64,000 nucleotides of DNA from CAZYJR01 sp964647905 (GCA_964647905.1 CAZYJR010000005.1:1-64000), one strand, 5' to 3'; numbered from the stretch's first letter, positions 40,783 through 48,786 are shown. Numbers and translations: made by a program. The notes: generated by a model not told the origin, from the letters alone.

Positions 40783-42438
40783 TCACCCCATACGCCTGAC
40801 CAGTTCGTCGCCCAGGATCCCCAAGAACAGGACAACCGAGACGGCGCTGTTCACATGAAAAAACGCCACGTGTATATTTTCGAGGTCGTACGGCCTTACA
40901 ATGCGGTGCTCGGCCACCAGCAGGCCACCTATCAGCAGGAGGGTCCCAACATATACCAGGCCCAGATCAAAGAACAAAAGAAGAAAGAAAAGGCAACAAA
41001 AAGCAATGAGATGGAGGAGGGCTGATACATGGAAAGCGACCCTCGCCCCGAACCTGGCCGGAATGGAAAAAAGCCCGGAACGCCCGTCATAATCGAGGTC
41101 CTGGCAGGCGTAGAGTATATCGAATCCGGCGATATATGCCAGTAGGGCCGCGCACAGCACGGCAACTGCCGGATCAAAACCCCCGGTGACCGCGACCCAG
41201 GCCCCGGCCGGGGCCAGGGAGATGGCAAAACCCAGGTATAGATGTGAAAAGACTGTAAATCTCTTGGTATATGAGTAGGAAAAAAGGACCACTAGAACCG
41301 GAAAGGCCAATATGAAACAGATCCTGCTGATCATTGCGGCCGAGAGCAGGAACAGGGCGGAGAATCCCGCCACGAACAAGGCGGCTTGGCGCAGCGAGAT
41401 TTCTCCTGCCGGAAGGGCCCTTCCCGCAGTCCTGGGGTTTTCCTTGTCATAGACCCGGTCCACAATGCGGTTGAAGCCCATGGCGGCCGAGCGCGCGCCC
41501 ACCATGGCCGCGAGTATCCAGAAGACCAGGCCCGGGGTGAGCGGGTGTTCCCTCTGGGCCAGCACCACCGCGGCCAGGGCGAAAGGGAGGGCAAAGATGG
41601 TGTGAGAGAACTTGATCATCCTGCCGAACACGGCGACCGTCCCCCCAAGGTTGCCCTCTTTTGCACGAAGGACCCTATTCCTGCCTGACTCCAGGTACTT
41701 CCAGGCGCAGAGCGACCCCTCCAAATAATTGAACACCTCATAGAGGGCTACTCCCAGGAGGCTCATCCCCATGATGGCGACGAACATCTGGACATAGGCG
41801 AACCGGCCCCACGCGTCCATGATCAGGAATCCGAGCCCCCTTTCGGTGGCGAAGGACTCCACAAAGAAAAGCACCGCTATCCCGGTCCCGGTTCCTATCC
41901 TGAGAGCGGTGAAACCCCCGGGCAGGGCCGCAGGGATCACCACGTGTCGAATCACGTCCAGGCCGGAGCCTCCCAATGAGCGGAGGGAATCCACATATTT
42001 GCGGTCCAGGCCGGCCACGGCGTCGCGCGTGGCCACCAGTACCTGATAACCTATGATCAGGCCTATCATCATGACCTTGGAGAGGTCGCCCAGCCCGAAA
42101 AGAACTAGAAAAACAGGCAGTAGGACTATTTTGGGTATGGGGTAAGTGAGAAATACCGCGGGCGAGAGCAGTTCGTCCGCCCGCCGGTGGAAGCCCAGAA
42201 GCAGGCCGGCTGGAAAGGCCGCCAGCCAGGCAAGGGCCATGGCTGCGCTCACCCTGAAGGCGCTCGCACCCAGGTGCTCCCAAAACAGGGAATCCTTTAC
42301 GGCCGCTCCGAAAGCCGCAAAGGCCCTCTCCGGCGGGGGGAGCACGTTGGACGAGAGGCCCGAAGAGACGAGCTTCCACGCGCCTATCAATAGGACCAGG
42401 GTGAAGGCGTAACGCATGAAAGGACCCGTACCCTTCAT
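40783..42438 (-). CDS. ABC transporter permease fused to UbiA-type prenyltransferase
   Basis: A single 551-codon frame with two membrane domains. Residues 1-250 are an SsuC/TauC-type ABC permease, with the ATPase-docking EAA-like loop SLRSLGGSGLDVIRHVVIPA (151-170) followed by GTGTGIAVLFFVESF. Residues about 265-551 are a UbiA/MqnP-type prenyltransferase: IKFSHTIFALPFALA, first Asp motif NRIVDRVYDKENPRTAGRAL (323-342), second Asp motif CQDLDYDGRSG. The linker (250-272) has no stop. The start follows GTTGGAGGC and overlaps the ATPase stop (ATGA). Internal starts at GTG or ATG around residues 270-274 cannot be excluded. I know of no characterised fusion of this kind. Confidence 0.9.
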   Translation of the reverse strand: MKGTGPFMRYAFTLVLLIGAWKLVSSGLSSNVLPPPERAFAAFGAAVKDSLFWEHLGASAFRVSAAMALAWLAAFPAGLLLGFHRRADELLSPAVFLTYPIPKIVLLPVFLVLFGLGDLSKVMMIGLIIGYQVLVATRDAVAGLDRKYVDSLRSLGGSGLDVIRHVVIPAALPGGFTALRIGTGTGIAVLFFVESFATERGLGFLIMDAWGRFAYVQMFVAIMGMSLLGVALYEVFNYLEGSLCAWKYLESGRNRVLRAKEGNLGGTVAVFGRMIKFSHTIFALPFALAAVVLAQREHPLTPGLVFWILAAMVGARSAAMGFNRIVDRVYDKENPRTAGRALPAGEISLRQAALFVAGFSALFLLSAAMISRICFILAFPVLVVLFSYSYTKRFTVFSHLYLGFAISLAPAGAWVAVTGGFDPAVAVLCAALLAYIAGFDILYACQDLDYDGRSGLFSIPARFGARVAFHVSALLHLIAFCCLFFLLLFFDLGLVYVGTLLLIGGLLVAEHRIVRPYDLENIHVAFFHVNSAVSVVLFLGILGDELVRRMG

Positions 42439-43157
42439 GCCTCCAACTCCCCGCGCACCTTGCTCACGCATTCGAAGAACTCGGGCCGCGTGCGCAGTCC
42501 GGGGTCGCCGAAACCCGGGTTCTCCACCACGGCCTTGATTCGGGCGGGGCGGTCGGTAAGGATCAGGATTCTCCCCCCCAGGAACACGGCCTCCTCCACG
42601 CTGTGGGTCACCACCACGTATGTCAGCCGCCGGCCGGTCCAGGTCTCCAGCAGGGTGTTTTGCAGGTTCTCCCGGGTAATGGCGTCCAAGGAGGAGAAGG
42701 GCTCGTCCATTAGAAGGACCTCCGGCTCAACGGCCAAGGCTCGTGCTATGGCCACTCTCTGCTTCTGCCCCCCGCTCAACTGCACCGGGTATCTTTCCCT
42801 CAGATCGGAGAGCCCCAGCTCTTCCAGCAGGGGTTCGGCCACGGCCTTGGCCTTCTCCCTGGGGACTTTTCGTATCTTGAGACCCAAGACCACGTTATCG
42901 TATACGCTCTTCCATGGAAATAGACCGAAGTCCTGAAGGATGAAGGAGACTTCGCAGCCCGCCCCCCGCCCCACCTCGACCCTGCCGGAGGAGGGCCGGA
43001 GAAGACCCGCCAGGATGTATAGGAGGGTGGTCTTGCCGCAACCCGAGGGCCCGATAATCGCCAGGGTCTCGCCCTGGTCGACCGAGAACCCGATCCCCTG
43101 GAATACGGCCCCGTCCCCCGGGTCATAGGTCTTGGAGAGGCCTTGAACCTTGATCAT
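42435..43157 (-). CDS. NitT/TauT-type ABC transporter ATP-binding protein
   Basis: A 240-aa ABC ATPase of the SsuB/TauB group: Walker A GPSGCGKTT, signature LSGGQKQRVAIARAL, Walker B VLLMDEPFSSLDAITRENLQ, and switch His in VVVTHSVEEAVFLG. It overlaps the binding-protein stop and the permease-UbiA start by ATGA on both sides, so the three gene products are translationally coupled. Confidence 0.93.
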   Translation of the reverse strand: MIKVQGLSKTYDPGDGAVFQGIGFSVDQGETLAIIGPSGCGKTTLLYILAGLLRPSSGRVEVGRGAGCEVSFILQDFGLFPWKSVYDNVVLGLKIRKVPREKAKAVAEPLLEELGLSDLRERYPVQLSGGQKQRVAIARALAVEPEVLLMDEPFSSLDAITRENLQNTLLETWTGRRLTYVVVTHSVEEAVFLGGRILILTDRPARIKAVVENPGFGDPGLRTRPEFFECVSKVRGELEA

Positions 43158-44101
43158 CGGATCCCGGCCTGCCACACCACCTCCCTGTAGGGAGGCACCC
43201 TTCCGGAGAGGCCGCGGGAAACCATCCAGGCCCCTACCCGCCTCACGTCCCTCTCAGGGGGAACGTTCACCTCGGGGAACAAGGGCACCCTATAGACCTC
43301 CCCCACTTGCTCCGGGAACCTGGTCCGTTCCACAAGCAGTGCCCGGTAGGACTCCGGGTTTCGGTTGATGCGGCTGACCGCCCGGGCATACGCCCGGACG
43401 AATGCACGGCCCCTGCCCTGTTCTCCACCCAGGAACTCATTCCTCAAGGCGACCACCGTGAGAGTGGTATCCAGCCTGCGGTCGTCCAGGACCACATTCC
43501 CGCCGTGCTGCTCGGCCAGGGTCAACAGCGGCTCCGGGAGCAGGGCGGCCGGAACCCGATTCGCCAGCAGGACCTGGAGCCTCACCGGGATCTTCTTGAT
43601 CTCTTCCTTCACCACATAGTCTTCCGCCAAGCCCGCGCTTTTCAGGAGCCGGTCCAGCAGGTACTCGATCACAGTGGCCCTTGATACGGCCACCTTCTTT
43701 CCCCGCAAGTCCTCGGGGTTTGCTATCGCGCTCTCGGGAGCACCCACCACCCCGAACATCCTGTGATCTTCGTTTGTGTGAAAGGCGGTGGTTACGATCC
43801 GCAGATCGGCACCGGCCCCGGCCAGGAGGAGTGTGTTCAAGAGATCGCCGAAACAGCCCTCCAACCGCCCTGCCTGTAACGCCACGTCCCTTTCCATGGC
43901 GCTCTGGAACGATACCAGCTCCAGGTCCAGACCCTCCTCCTTGAACAGTCCCTCTTCCTCGGCCACGATCAAAGGAAGGGTGTCCACCACCGGCAGTATG
44001 CCCACGCGCACCTGTTCGCTTCCCAGTGCCGTGAGTCCGCTCAGAAAAACGATTAGAAGTATAACCGCCCCCGCAAGGCTCTTCTTGGTTGACACTGTCA
44101 T
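43154..44101 (-). CDS. ABC transporter substrate-binding protein (NMT1/SsuA-like)
   Basis: A 315-aa periplasmic binding protein. The chosen start gives the signal peptide MTVSTKKSLAGAVILLIVFL (cut after LTALGS) and a mature chain VRVGILPVVDTLPLIVAEEEG typical of NMT1/SsuA proteins. The DLRGKKVAVSRATVIEYLLDRLL and RVPAALLPEPLL segments match that fold. The frame continues upstream into remnants of another gene and is not part of this protein. The ligand is unknown. The fold is shared with the menaquinone enzymes MqnA and MqnD, which fits a naphthoquinone-precursor ligand but does not prove it. Confidence 0.88.
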   Translation of the reverse strand: MTVSTKKSLAGAVILLIVFLSGLTALGSEQVRVGILPVVDTLPLIVAEEEGLFKEEGLDLELVSFQSAMERDVALQAGRLEGCFGDLLNTLLLAGAGADLRIVTTAFHTNEDHRMFGVVGAPESAIANPEDLRGKKVAVSRATVIEYLLDRLLKSAGLAEDYVVKEEIKKIPVRLQVLLANRVPAALLPEPLLTLAEQHGGNVVLDDRRLDTTLTVVALRNEFLGGEQGRGRAFVRAYARAVSRINRNPESYRALLVERTRFPEQVGEVYRVPLFPEVNVPPERDVRRVGAWMVSRGLSGRVPPYREVVWQAGIR

Positions 44102-44138
44102 TCTCCTTGTTTCTCCACTCCTACCCGCCTTTCCCAGG

Positions 44139-44170
44139 ATTATATTCCACAGGCCGGTGTCAAGGGTCAA
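44139..44170 (-). promoter_or_regulatory. Promoter candidate for the transporter-UbiA-UbiD operon
   Basis: On the minus strand a perfect TATAAT lies 38 nt before the binding-protein ATG. Two tandem -35-like hexamers precede it (TTGACC and TTGACA) with 20- and 13-nt spacers, neither ideal. It lies just past the decayed DUF1611 sequence. Confidence 0.4.
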
Positions 44171-44194
44171 GCACCCGGAGCTCGGCGAGCTCAT

Positions 44195-44390
44195 TACGTC
44201 CCTGATAACAACCCCCCTCTTGTCCGCACGGGCCTTGAACTCGGGCCGCTCGGACAGGAAGTCGTGGAGGCCCGAGTCCACATGAAGCTCCAGGTCCACC
44301 GCCTCCAGGACCTCCTCTCGGGCCGCCGGGCTGAGTCTTCCCCCGTCGGGGGCCAGCCCAACCACCAGGTGGGTCGCCTGTGAGCGGATC
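44195..44390 (-). pseudogene. DUF1611 N-terminal remnant
   Basis: The frame reads ATHLVVGLAPDGGRLSPAAR and SGLHDFLSERPEFKARADKR, then GVVIRDV. This matches the N-terminal part of DUF1611 (DgcN-type) proteins, then stops matching anything; the P-loop domain of some 200 residues is gone. There is no start codon context of its own. It is out of frame with the PLP-enzyme remnant just upstream. Confidence 0.6.
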
Positions 44391-44829
44391 TCTCTTGTGC
44401 TGATCCATCAGCACCACCAGGCCGGCGGTGGAGGCGAGCATGATACTCAATCCCTCCCTGTCCCTCAGCATGCGGGCGCAGGAGAGCATGGCCTTGTCGC
44501 TCGCATCCGAGGCCCAGCCCCTTGTGGCACGGATCGCTTCCAGGGCGTGGTCTCCGTCTATGGAATGCCAGTTGATCAGCGGCTCGTTCACCATGGTCTC
44601 CCTGATCCTGGCAGGCTCCAGGTCCTCGCACCCGGCCGTGTTCTTCCTGAAGGCTCGGATCACCGGGTTCTTCCCGTGGGCGAGCCCCCACCATCCTGGG
44701 AATGCGCGAGGTCTTATCCCTCCTGTAGAGGCTCAAGAATCCCTTGTAAATCCCCGCCAGCAATGAAAACAACTGCTCCCCTTGGTTGGCGATACCCGCC
44801 CCCGGGTCCTTGTCCCTGCTTTGCGCCAT
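44391..44829 (-). pseudogene. Threonine-synthase-like PLP enzyme, C-terminal remnant with frameshift
   Basis: One frame gives LFSLLAGIYKGFLSLYRRDK and ISRIPRM-like sequence; after a shift near 44690 another gives HGKNPVIRAFRKN, ARIRETMVNEPLINWHSIDG and DREGLSIMLASTAGLVVLM. Together they match the C-terminal third of a fold-type II PLP enzyme of the threonine synthase group. The catalytic Lys domain is absent, the frame is broken, and it abuts the DUF1611 remnant. The 5' boundary meets an AT-rich stretch (44830-44910), perhaps a deletion or insertion scar. Confidence 0.65.
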
Positions 44830-45038
44830 TTAAGTTCTTACCTCTACAATAAAAGGACATAAAAAAAGCTATATTAACGCCTTTATAGAATAAATGCATG
44901 TTAAGAGAAAGAGGCCCTCCAGTCAATGGGAAAGCCCGTGCCGCCTATAGCCGACGATCTTTGACATCATGAGACCTCTTGGTTTACCCTGGCGGTCGTA
45001 CCCCTGGGAGCCGAATCGAGCAAGGAGGGTCACAGCGG

Positions 45039-45806
45039 ATGAGGAGCGCACTGGACCTGGACCATGCAGCCGCCCTGGTGGGTGAGGCGGAAAACATCCT
45101 TGTCTTTTCCGGTGCGGGGCTTAGCACGGAGTCGGGCATCCCGGATTTTCGAAGCCCCGGAGGCATATGGGAGCGTTACGACCCTTCGGACTTCGAGTTT
45201 CAAAGGATAGTATCCGATGAGAAGGCCAGGGAGAAGTACTGGGAGATGAGCACCGAGTATTACGCGGTCATGAAACAGGCCCGCCCCAACCCCGCCCACG
45301 CGGCCCTCAAGGGGCTGGAGGACATGGGGAAGCTCCTTGCGGTGGTCACCCAGAATATCGACAACCTGCACCAGAGAGCGGGGAGCTCCCCCGAAAAGGT
45401 CATCGAGATACACGGGACGGCCTTCAGCGTATCATGCCTGGCCTGCGGCAAGGATTACGAAAGAGAAGAGATAGAAGAGCGCATCCGCTCAGGGGTCAAG
45501 GTGCCCTATTGCGACGGATGCGGCGGGGTCCTCAAGCCGGACACCGTCTCCTTCGGTCAGGCCATGCCCGAGGACAAGTTGAGAAGAGCCTTTGATCTGG
45601 CTGAGACATGCGACCTTTGTATGGTTCTGGGCTCTTCCCTGGTGGTCTACCCGGCTGCAGCAGTCCCGGAGCATGCGGCCGCGGCAGGGGCTTCAATCCT
45701 AATTGTCAACCGGGACCCCACCCCTCTGGACACAAGCGCCGCGCAGGTGATCCGCGAGTCAGTGGGCAAGGTCCTGCCTCAAGTCCTGGAGAGACTGAGG
45801 GGTTGA
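45039..45806 (+). CDS. cobB: Sirtuin-type NAD-dependent protein deacylase
   Basis: A 255-aa sirtuin that removes acyl groups from lysines, consuming NAD. Motifs: FSGAGLSTESGIPDFRSPGG, TQNIDNLHQRAG, catalytic His in EIHGTAFSVSC, Zn ligands C-x2-C twice (CLACG and CDGCG), and GSSLVVYPAA. The ATG at 45039 follows AAGGAGGG; the frame is open 20 codons upstream without a ribosome site. The 209-nt gap before it is AT-rich at 44840-44910 and contains a TTGACA at 44961 with only a weak -10. Confidence 0.93.
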   Translation: MRSALDLDHAAALVGEAENILVFSGAGLSTESGIPDFRSPGGIWERYDPSDFEFQRIVSDEKAREKYWEMSTEYYAVMKQARPNPAHAALKGLEDMGKLLAVVTQNIDNLHQRAGSSPEKVIEIHGTAFSVSCLACGKDYEREEIEERIRSGVKVPYCDGCGGVLKPDTVSFGQAMPEDKLRRAFDLAETCDLCMVLGSSLVVYPAAAVPEHAAAAGASILIVNRDPTPLDTSAAQVIRESVGKVLPQVLERLRG

Positions 45807-45810
45807 GGCA

Positions 45811-46110
45811 TCAGACCTCCAGATCCACGTTTTGCCCGGTGAGAACTTCCTCTTCATCTTCGGCCTGGCCCTCTCCCCCGCCCCTCTTCTTGCGCGGCTG
45901 CTCCCGCCTCCGTTCCTCCCGCTCCCTCTGAAGCCTTGCCTTCTCATTCTCCTCTGATCCGGTAACCGTGGTGCGGCGCATCTTCTCCTGCTTGAGGGCC
46001 TTTTCCCTGGACTGCTCCTGGCCCACCTCCTCCTGTGCCTGCTGTGCGTGCTGGACCTTGTCCACCATGGAGGAAGACTTTATGCTGTTTATCCAACCTA
46101 CCGTACTCAT
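45811..46110 (-). CDS. Small charged protein of unknown function
   Basis: A 99-aa protein: MSTVGWINSIKSSSMVDKVQ, then a Gln/Glu/Lys/Arg-rich stretch (about 20-85) likely to be coiled coil, and an acidic end (AEDEEEVLTGQNVDLEV). No signal peptide, membrane segment or known domain. GAGGAA precedes the ATG; the frame is open upstream to 46281 but without support. It converges with the sirtuin gene with 4 nt between the stops. I recall similar small charged proteins in Desulfobacterota but cannot name a family. Confidence 0.6.
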   Translation of the reverse strand: MSTVGWINSIKSSSMVDKVQHAQQAQEEVGQEQSREKALKQEKMRRTTVTGSEENEKARLQREREERRREQPRKKRGGGEGQAEDEEEVLTGQNVDLEV

Positions 46111-46353
46111 AACGATTCCTCGCCTGCAGCCCCGCCGGTTTGATCGGCGGACCTCCTGTAAGGGAGGTTTCTTATAAAGAATATCGGCATGAAAGTGTAA
46201 TCCTTGAATCCCCTGCCGCCGCTTTTTGCGGATTTGCCCTTTTACACTCGGGTTGTTTCTGATAATCTCCAAACGAATCAATCGCTCCGGCCGCGAGGCT
46301 GATTCCCTTTTCCGCGGCAGGGCGCGGTTGAATCCGATAGGAGGTCCGGATTG

Positions 46354-47475
46354 ATGCTAAGGATCGCATTCGTAGGATGGCGGGGCATGGTGGGCTCGGT
46401 ACTGCTTGCGCGCATGATGGAGGAAGGAGACTTTACCGGATTCGAACCCGGTTTCTTTACCACCTCCAACGTGGGGGGCCAAGGCCCGGACGTGGGCTTG
46501 GAGGCACCCCCTCTGAAGGATGCACACGATATCTCGGTCCTGTCGGGCTTCAATGTGGTGGTTTCCTCCCAGGGGGGGAGTTACACCGAGGCGGTCTACC
46601 CGGAGCTCCGCAAGCACGGCTGGGACGGCTACTGGATAGACGCGGCCTCCACCCTCAGGATGCACGACGAGAGCATCATCGTCCTTGATCCGGTGAACGG
46701 TGATATCATCCGCAAGGGACTGCACTCCGGCATAAAGACCTTTGCAGGAGGCAACTGCACGGTCAGCCTCATGCTGATGGCCCTGGGAGGGCTCTTTGCC
46801 GGGAACTGCGTGGAATGGATCTCATCCATGACCTACCAGGCCGCATCCGGGGCCGGTGCGAACAACATGAAGGAGCTGGTCCGCCAGATGGTGGAGCTCG
46901 GCGACTCCGCACGGGATCTGCTCATGGACCCTGCAGCCACTGCGGTGGATATAGACAAGAGGATCACCTACAAGCTGAGGAGCGGCGATCTGCCTGCCGA
47001 GCACTTCTCCGTGCCCCTGGCGGCCAGCCTTATTCCCTGGATCGACCGCGCCATGGAAAACGGCGGCCAGACCAGGGAGGAGTGGAAGGGATCGGCTGAG
47101 ACCAACAAGATCCTGGGCCTCAACCCTCCTGTCCCGGTGGACGGGATATGCGTACGGGTGGGGGCCATGCGCTGCCACAGCCAGGCCTTCACCATCAAGC
47201 TCAACCGGGACTACCCCGTGGACGAGCTTGAGGACATGATCAGGAACGGAAACGATTGGGTCAAGATCGTACCCAACGACAAAGAGGAGACCATCAGCCG
47301 CTTGACCCCGGCCGCTGTCAGCGGGACCCTGCAGGTCCCGGTGGGAAGGATCCGCAAGATGCTTATGGGGCCGGACTATATAGCGGCCTTCTCCTGCGGG
47401 GACCAGCTCCTGTGGGGTGCCGCAGAGCCTCTGAGGCGGATCCTGAGGATAGTGGTGGATCACCTGGGCGATTAA
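46354..47475 (+). CDS. asd: Aspartate-semialdehyde dehydrogenase (proteobacterial type)
   Basis: A 373-aa enzyme that reduces aspartyl phosphate to the semialdehyde, the branch point to lysine, diaminopimelate, threonine and methionine. It starts MLRIAFVGWRGMVGSVLLARM as in E. coli Asd. The catalytic Cys is in GGNCTVSLMLMALGGLF, and VRVGAMRCHSQAFTIKL carries the substrate-site residues. The start ATG has TAGGAGGT upstream; TTG 46351 is less likely. It stands alone, 150 nt before tRNA-Sec. Confidence 0.95.
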   Translation: MLRIAFVGWRGMVGSVLLARMMEEGDFTGFEPGFFTTSNVGGQGPDVGLEAPPLKDAHDISVLSGFNVVVSSQGGSYTEAVYPELRKHGWDGYWIDAASTLRMHDESIIVLDPVNGDIIRKGLHSGIKTFAGGNCTVSLMLMALGGLFAGNCVEWISSMTYQAASGAGANNMKELVRQMVELGDSARDLLMDPAATAVDIDKRITYKLRSGDLPAEHFSVPLAASLIPWIDRAMENGGQTREEWKGSAETNKILGLNPPVPVDGICVRVGAMRCHSQAFTIKLNRDYPVDELEDMIRNGNDWVKIVPNDKEETISRLTPAAVSGTLQVPVGRIRKMLMGPDYIAAFSCGDQLLWGAAEPLRRILRIVVDHLGD

Positions 47476-47587
47476 CCCATGGAGCTGCAATCCGCCCGGT
47501 CCTGGCATCGGATGAAGACTAGAGCGATCTTCCATCAATTCCTTTTGCACCCTGTAACGGGACCCCGGGCAATGCCGGCCTCGGGGA

Positions 47588-47616
47588 TTGACAGCCGGGC
47601 GGGCTCTTCTTACTAT
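47588..47616 (+). promoter_or_regulatory. Strong sigma-70 promoter for tRNA-Sec
   Basis: TTGACA, 17-nt spacer and TACTAT, with transcription expected to begin at or just before the first tRNA base (47624). This is the closest consensus promoter in the window. Confidence 0.85.
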
Positions 47617-47623
47617 ATACAGC

Positions 47624-47721
47624 GGAAGTGGATAGCTCTCTGGTGGGGCTCCCGGACTTCAAATCCGGTGTGCGGGGCTAAAAACCTCGCAGGTGGGTTC
47701 GATTCCCATGCACTTCCGCCA
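47624..47721 (+). tRNA. selC: Selenocysteine tRNA (anticodon TCA)
   Basis: A 98-nt tRNA including encoded CCA. The acceptor pairs GGAAGTG with CACTTCC, discriminator G, then CCA. The anticodon TCA lies at 47659-47661 in the loop CTTCAAA closed by CCGGA/TCCGG. A long variable arm (GTGCGGGGCTAAAAACCTCGC) and T-arm GGGTTCGATTCCC follow. Length, TCA anticodon and long variable arm together identify tRNA-Sec. It implies that the organism makes selenoproteins; selA, selB and selD are not in the window. Confidence 0.96.
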
Positions 47722-47733
47722 ATCAGTAAAGTC

Positions 47734-47768
47734 AAGGGGTTAGGGCGTAAAGCTCAACCCCTTTTTTA
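47734..47768 (+). terminator. Rho-independent terminator of tRNA-Sec
   Basis: AAGGGGTT and AACCCCTT pair around a 14-nt loop and run into a T tract, 12 nt after the CCA end. Confidence 0.85.
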
Positions 47769-48059
47769 TCGCCTGGCATTTGTGGAGGAAAAAAAGTAAG
47801 CAGATAGTAAGCACTTCAGAAAAAAGTAAGCGGCTCCAGGAACAAAAAACCCCGTCCGAAAATGGGGCCGTTGTGGTGTATGGTAAGGCATGCGTGAGTG
47901 GCCAGGAAGCCCGTGTCATAAGTCTTCGGTAGGGAGAGAGGACCGGCGAGCATGAGGATTGAATCTTGAGTTCCTCACGCTCGAAACCGCGGAGTGAGTG
48001 GTTCGGATTGTAGCACTTGAAGACCGTCGGATTCCATATTTACCCTACAATCCTTATCC
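47769..48059. other. Unexplained, structured, lower-GC region downstream of selC
   Basis: No gene is visible. It contains three copies of a GTAAGC word within about 45 nt (47797-47840), a CCCC/GGGG hairpin near 47850, and a near-perfect 10-bp inverted repeat GAGCATGAGG/CCTCACGCTC at 47948-47957 and 47973-47982. Base composition is lower in GC than in the flanks. The 3' end of selC is not duplicated within the window, so no attachment-site repeat is shown. Confidence 0.5.
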
Positions 48060-48293
48060 TCAAGAAAAGACGATTATTGGTACTGAAATCGTCTCGTCGG
48101 GCACCAAATTGTCTTCCTGCCGCATCATTTCTCCAATCTTTTCAGCCCATTTTCCTGGAACGTACTGTTCCCCGCACTGGCGGCACTGGTTCAGGGGGAT
48201 TCCCCTGAAGATAATCAGGCTCCCGTCTTTCTTGGTCATTCGGACAGAACCGATGGTCTGAGTCACCTCGCCCCCGCATTCAAAACACTTCAT
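48060..48293 (-). CDS. YgiT-type zinc-finger antitoxin
   Basis: A 77-aa protein with two C-x2-C pairs: MKCFECGGEVTQ at the start and LNQCRQCGEQYVP in the middle, the YgiT/MqsA N-terminal zinc-finger layout. The C-terminus (PDETISVPIIVFS) lacks the MqsA helix-turn-helix. It overlaps the upstream DUF4258 gene by 4 nt. The frame extends to 48326, but Met at 48293 fits the overlap and the domain. Confidence 0.82.
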   Translation of the reverse strand: MKCFECGGEVTQTIGSVRMTKKDGSLIIFRGIPLNQCRQCGEQYVPGKWAEKIGEMMRQEDNLVPDETISVPIIVFS

Positions 48294-48601
48294 TTTACAA
48301 CCCTCCTCGTTCTTGGATCGACCCATTCTGAGGGATCCGGTTCATACACCGTAATCACCCACAACACGTCAAAGGCCTGACCGCATAAAACGTGAATGTC
48401 CTTTCCAAGGTGGGACTTGCCATATACAAGCCAGCTATGGCCTCTTTTATCCTCTGGATAGGCCTCAACGATCTCTCCATCCAGAAGCGCCTCTTTAACC
48501 TCAAGCGGATCGATCCCACGCCTAGAGGCCTTCTCCAGTGCGTGGAGACTGAGCTGGTAGTTTCCGGCAGTTACCTGCTGCTTAATCCATCCTATGTCCA
48601 T
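48290..48601 (-). CDS. DUF4258-type toxin
   Basis: A 103-aa protein with the DUF4258 pattern: QLSLHALEKASRRGIDPLEVKEALLDGEIVE and HVLCGQAFDVLWVITVYEPD. DUF4258 proteins are usually paired with a YgiT-type zinc-finger gene, as here, and are thought to be RNase-like toxins related to RelE. The start at 48601 is preferred to 48622 because of GGAAG upstream. Lower GC than its neighbours and the position near selC suggest acquired DNA. Confidence 0.8.
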   Translation of the reverse strand: MDIGWIKQQVTAGNYQLSLHALEKASRRGIDPLEVKEALLDGEIVEAYPEDKRGHSWLVYGKSHLGKDIHVLCGQAFDVLWVITVYEPDPSEWVDPRTRRVVK

Positions 48602-48786
48602 GAATTTCTTCCGCTTCTCCATCAGGGGAAATCAAGACGCATTCGCCAAAGCGTCCCCCCAGACCATTATCCGTCACTTGGGCATCCGACGTCAACGTGT
48701 CTTGCGGCCAGCAATTCTAATTTTTTTTGGAAAACAAGGAATTCTTCAAGCTGAGAATCATGGCCGTCCATGAGGCCAAGTATGCT

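Noticed and set aside
46430..46470. A tRNA T-arm-like sequence (GGGTTCGAATCC on the minus strand)
   Set aside because: It lies inside the asd coding sequence at a conserved position, and no acceptor or anticodon arm can be folded around it.
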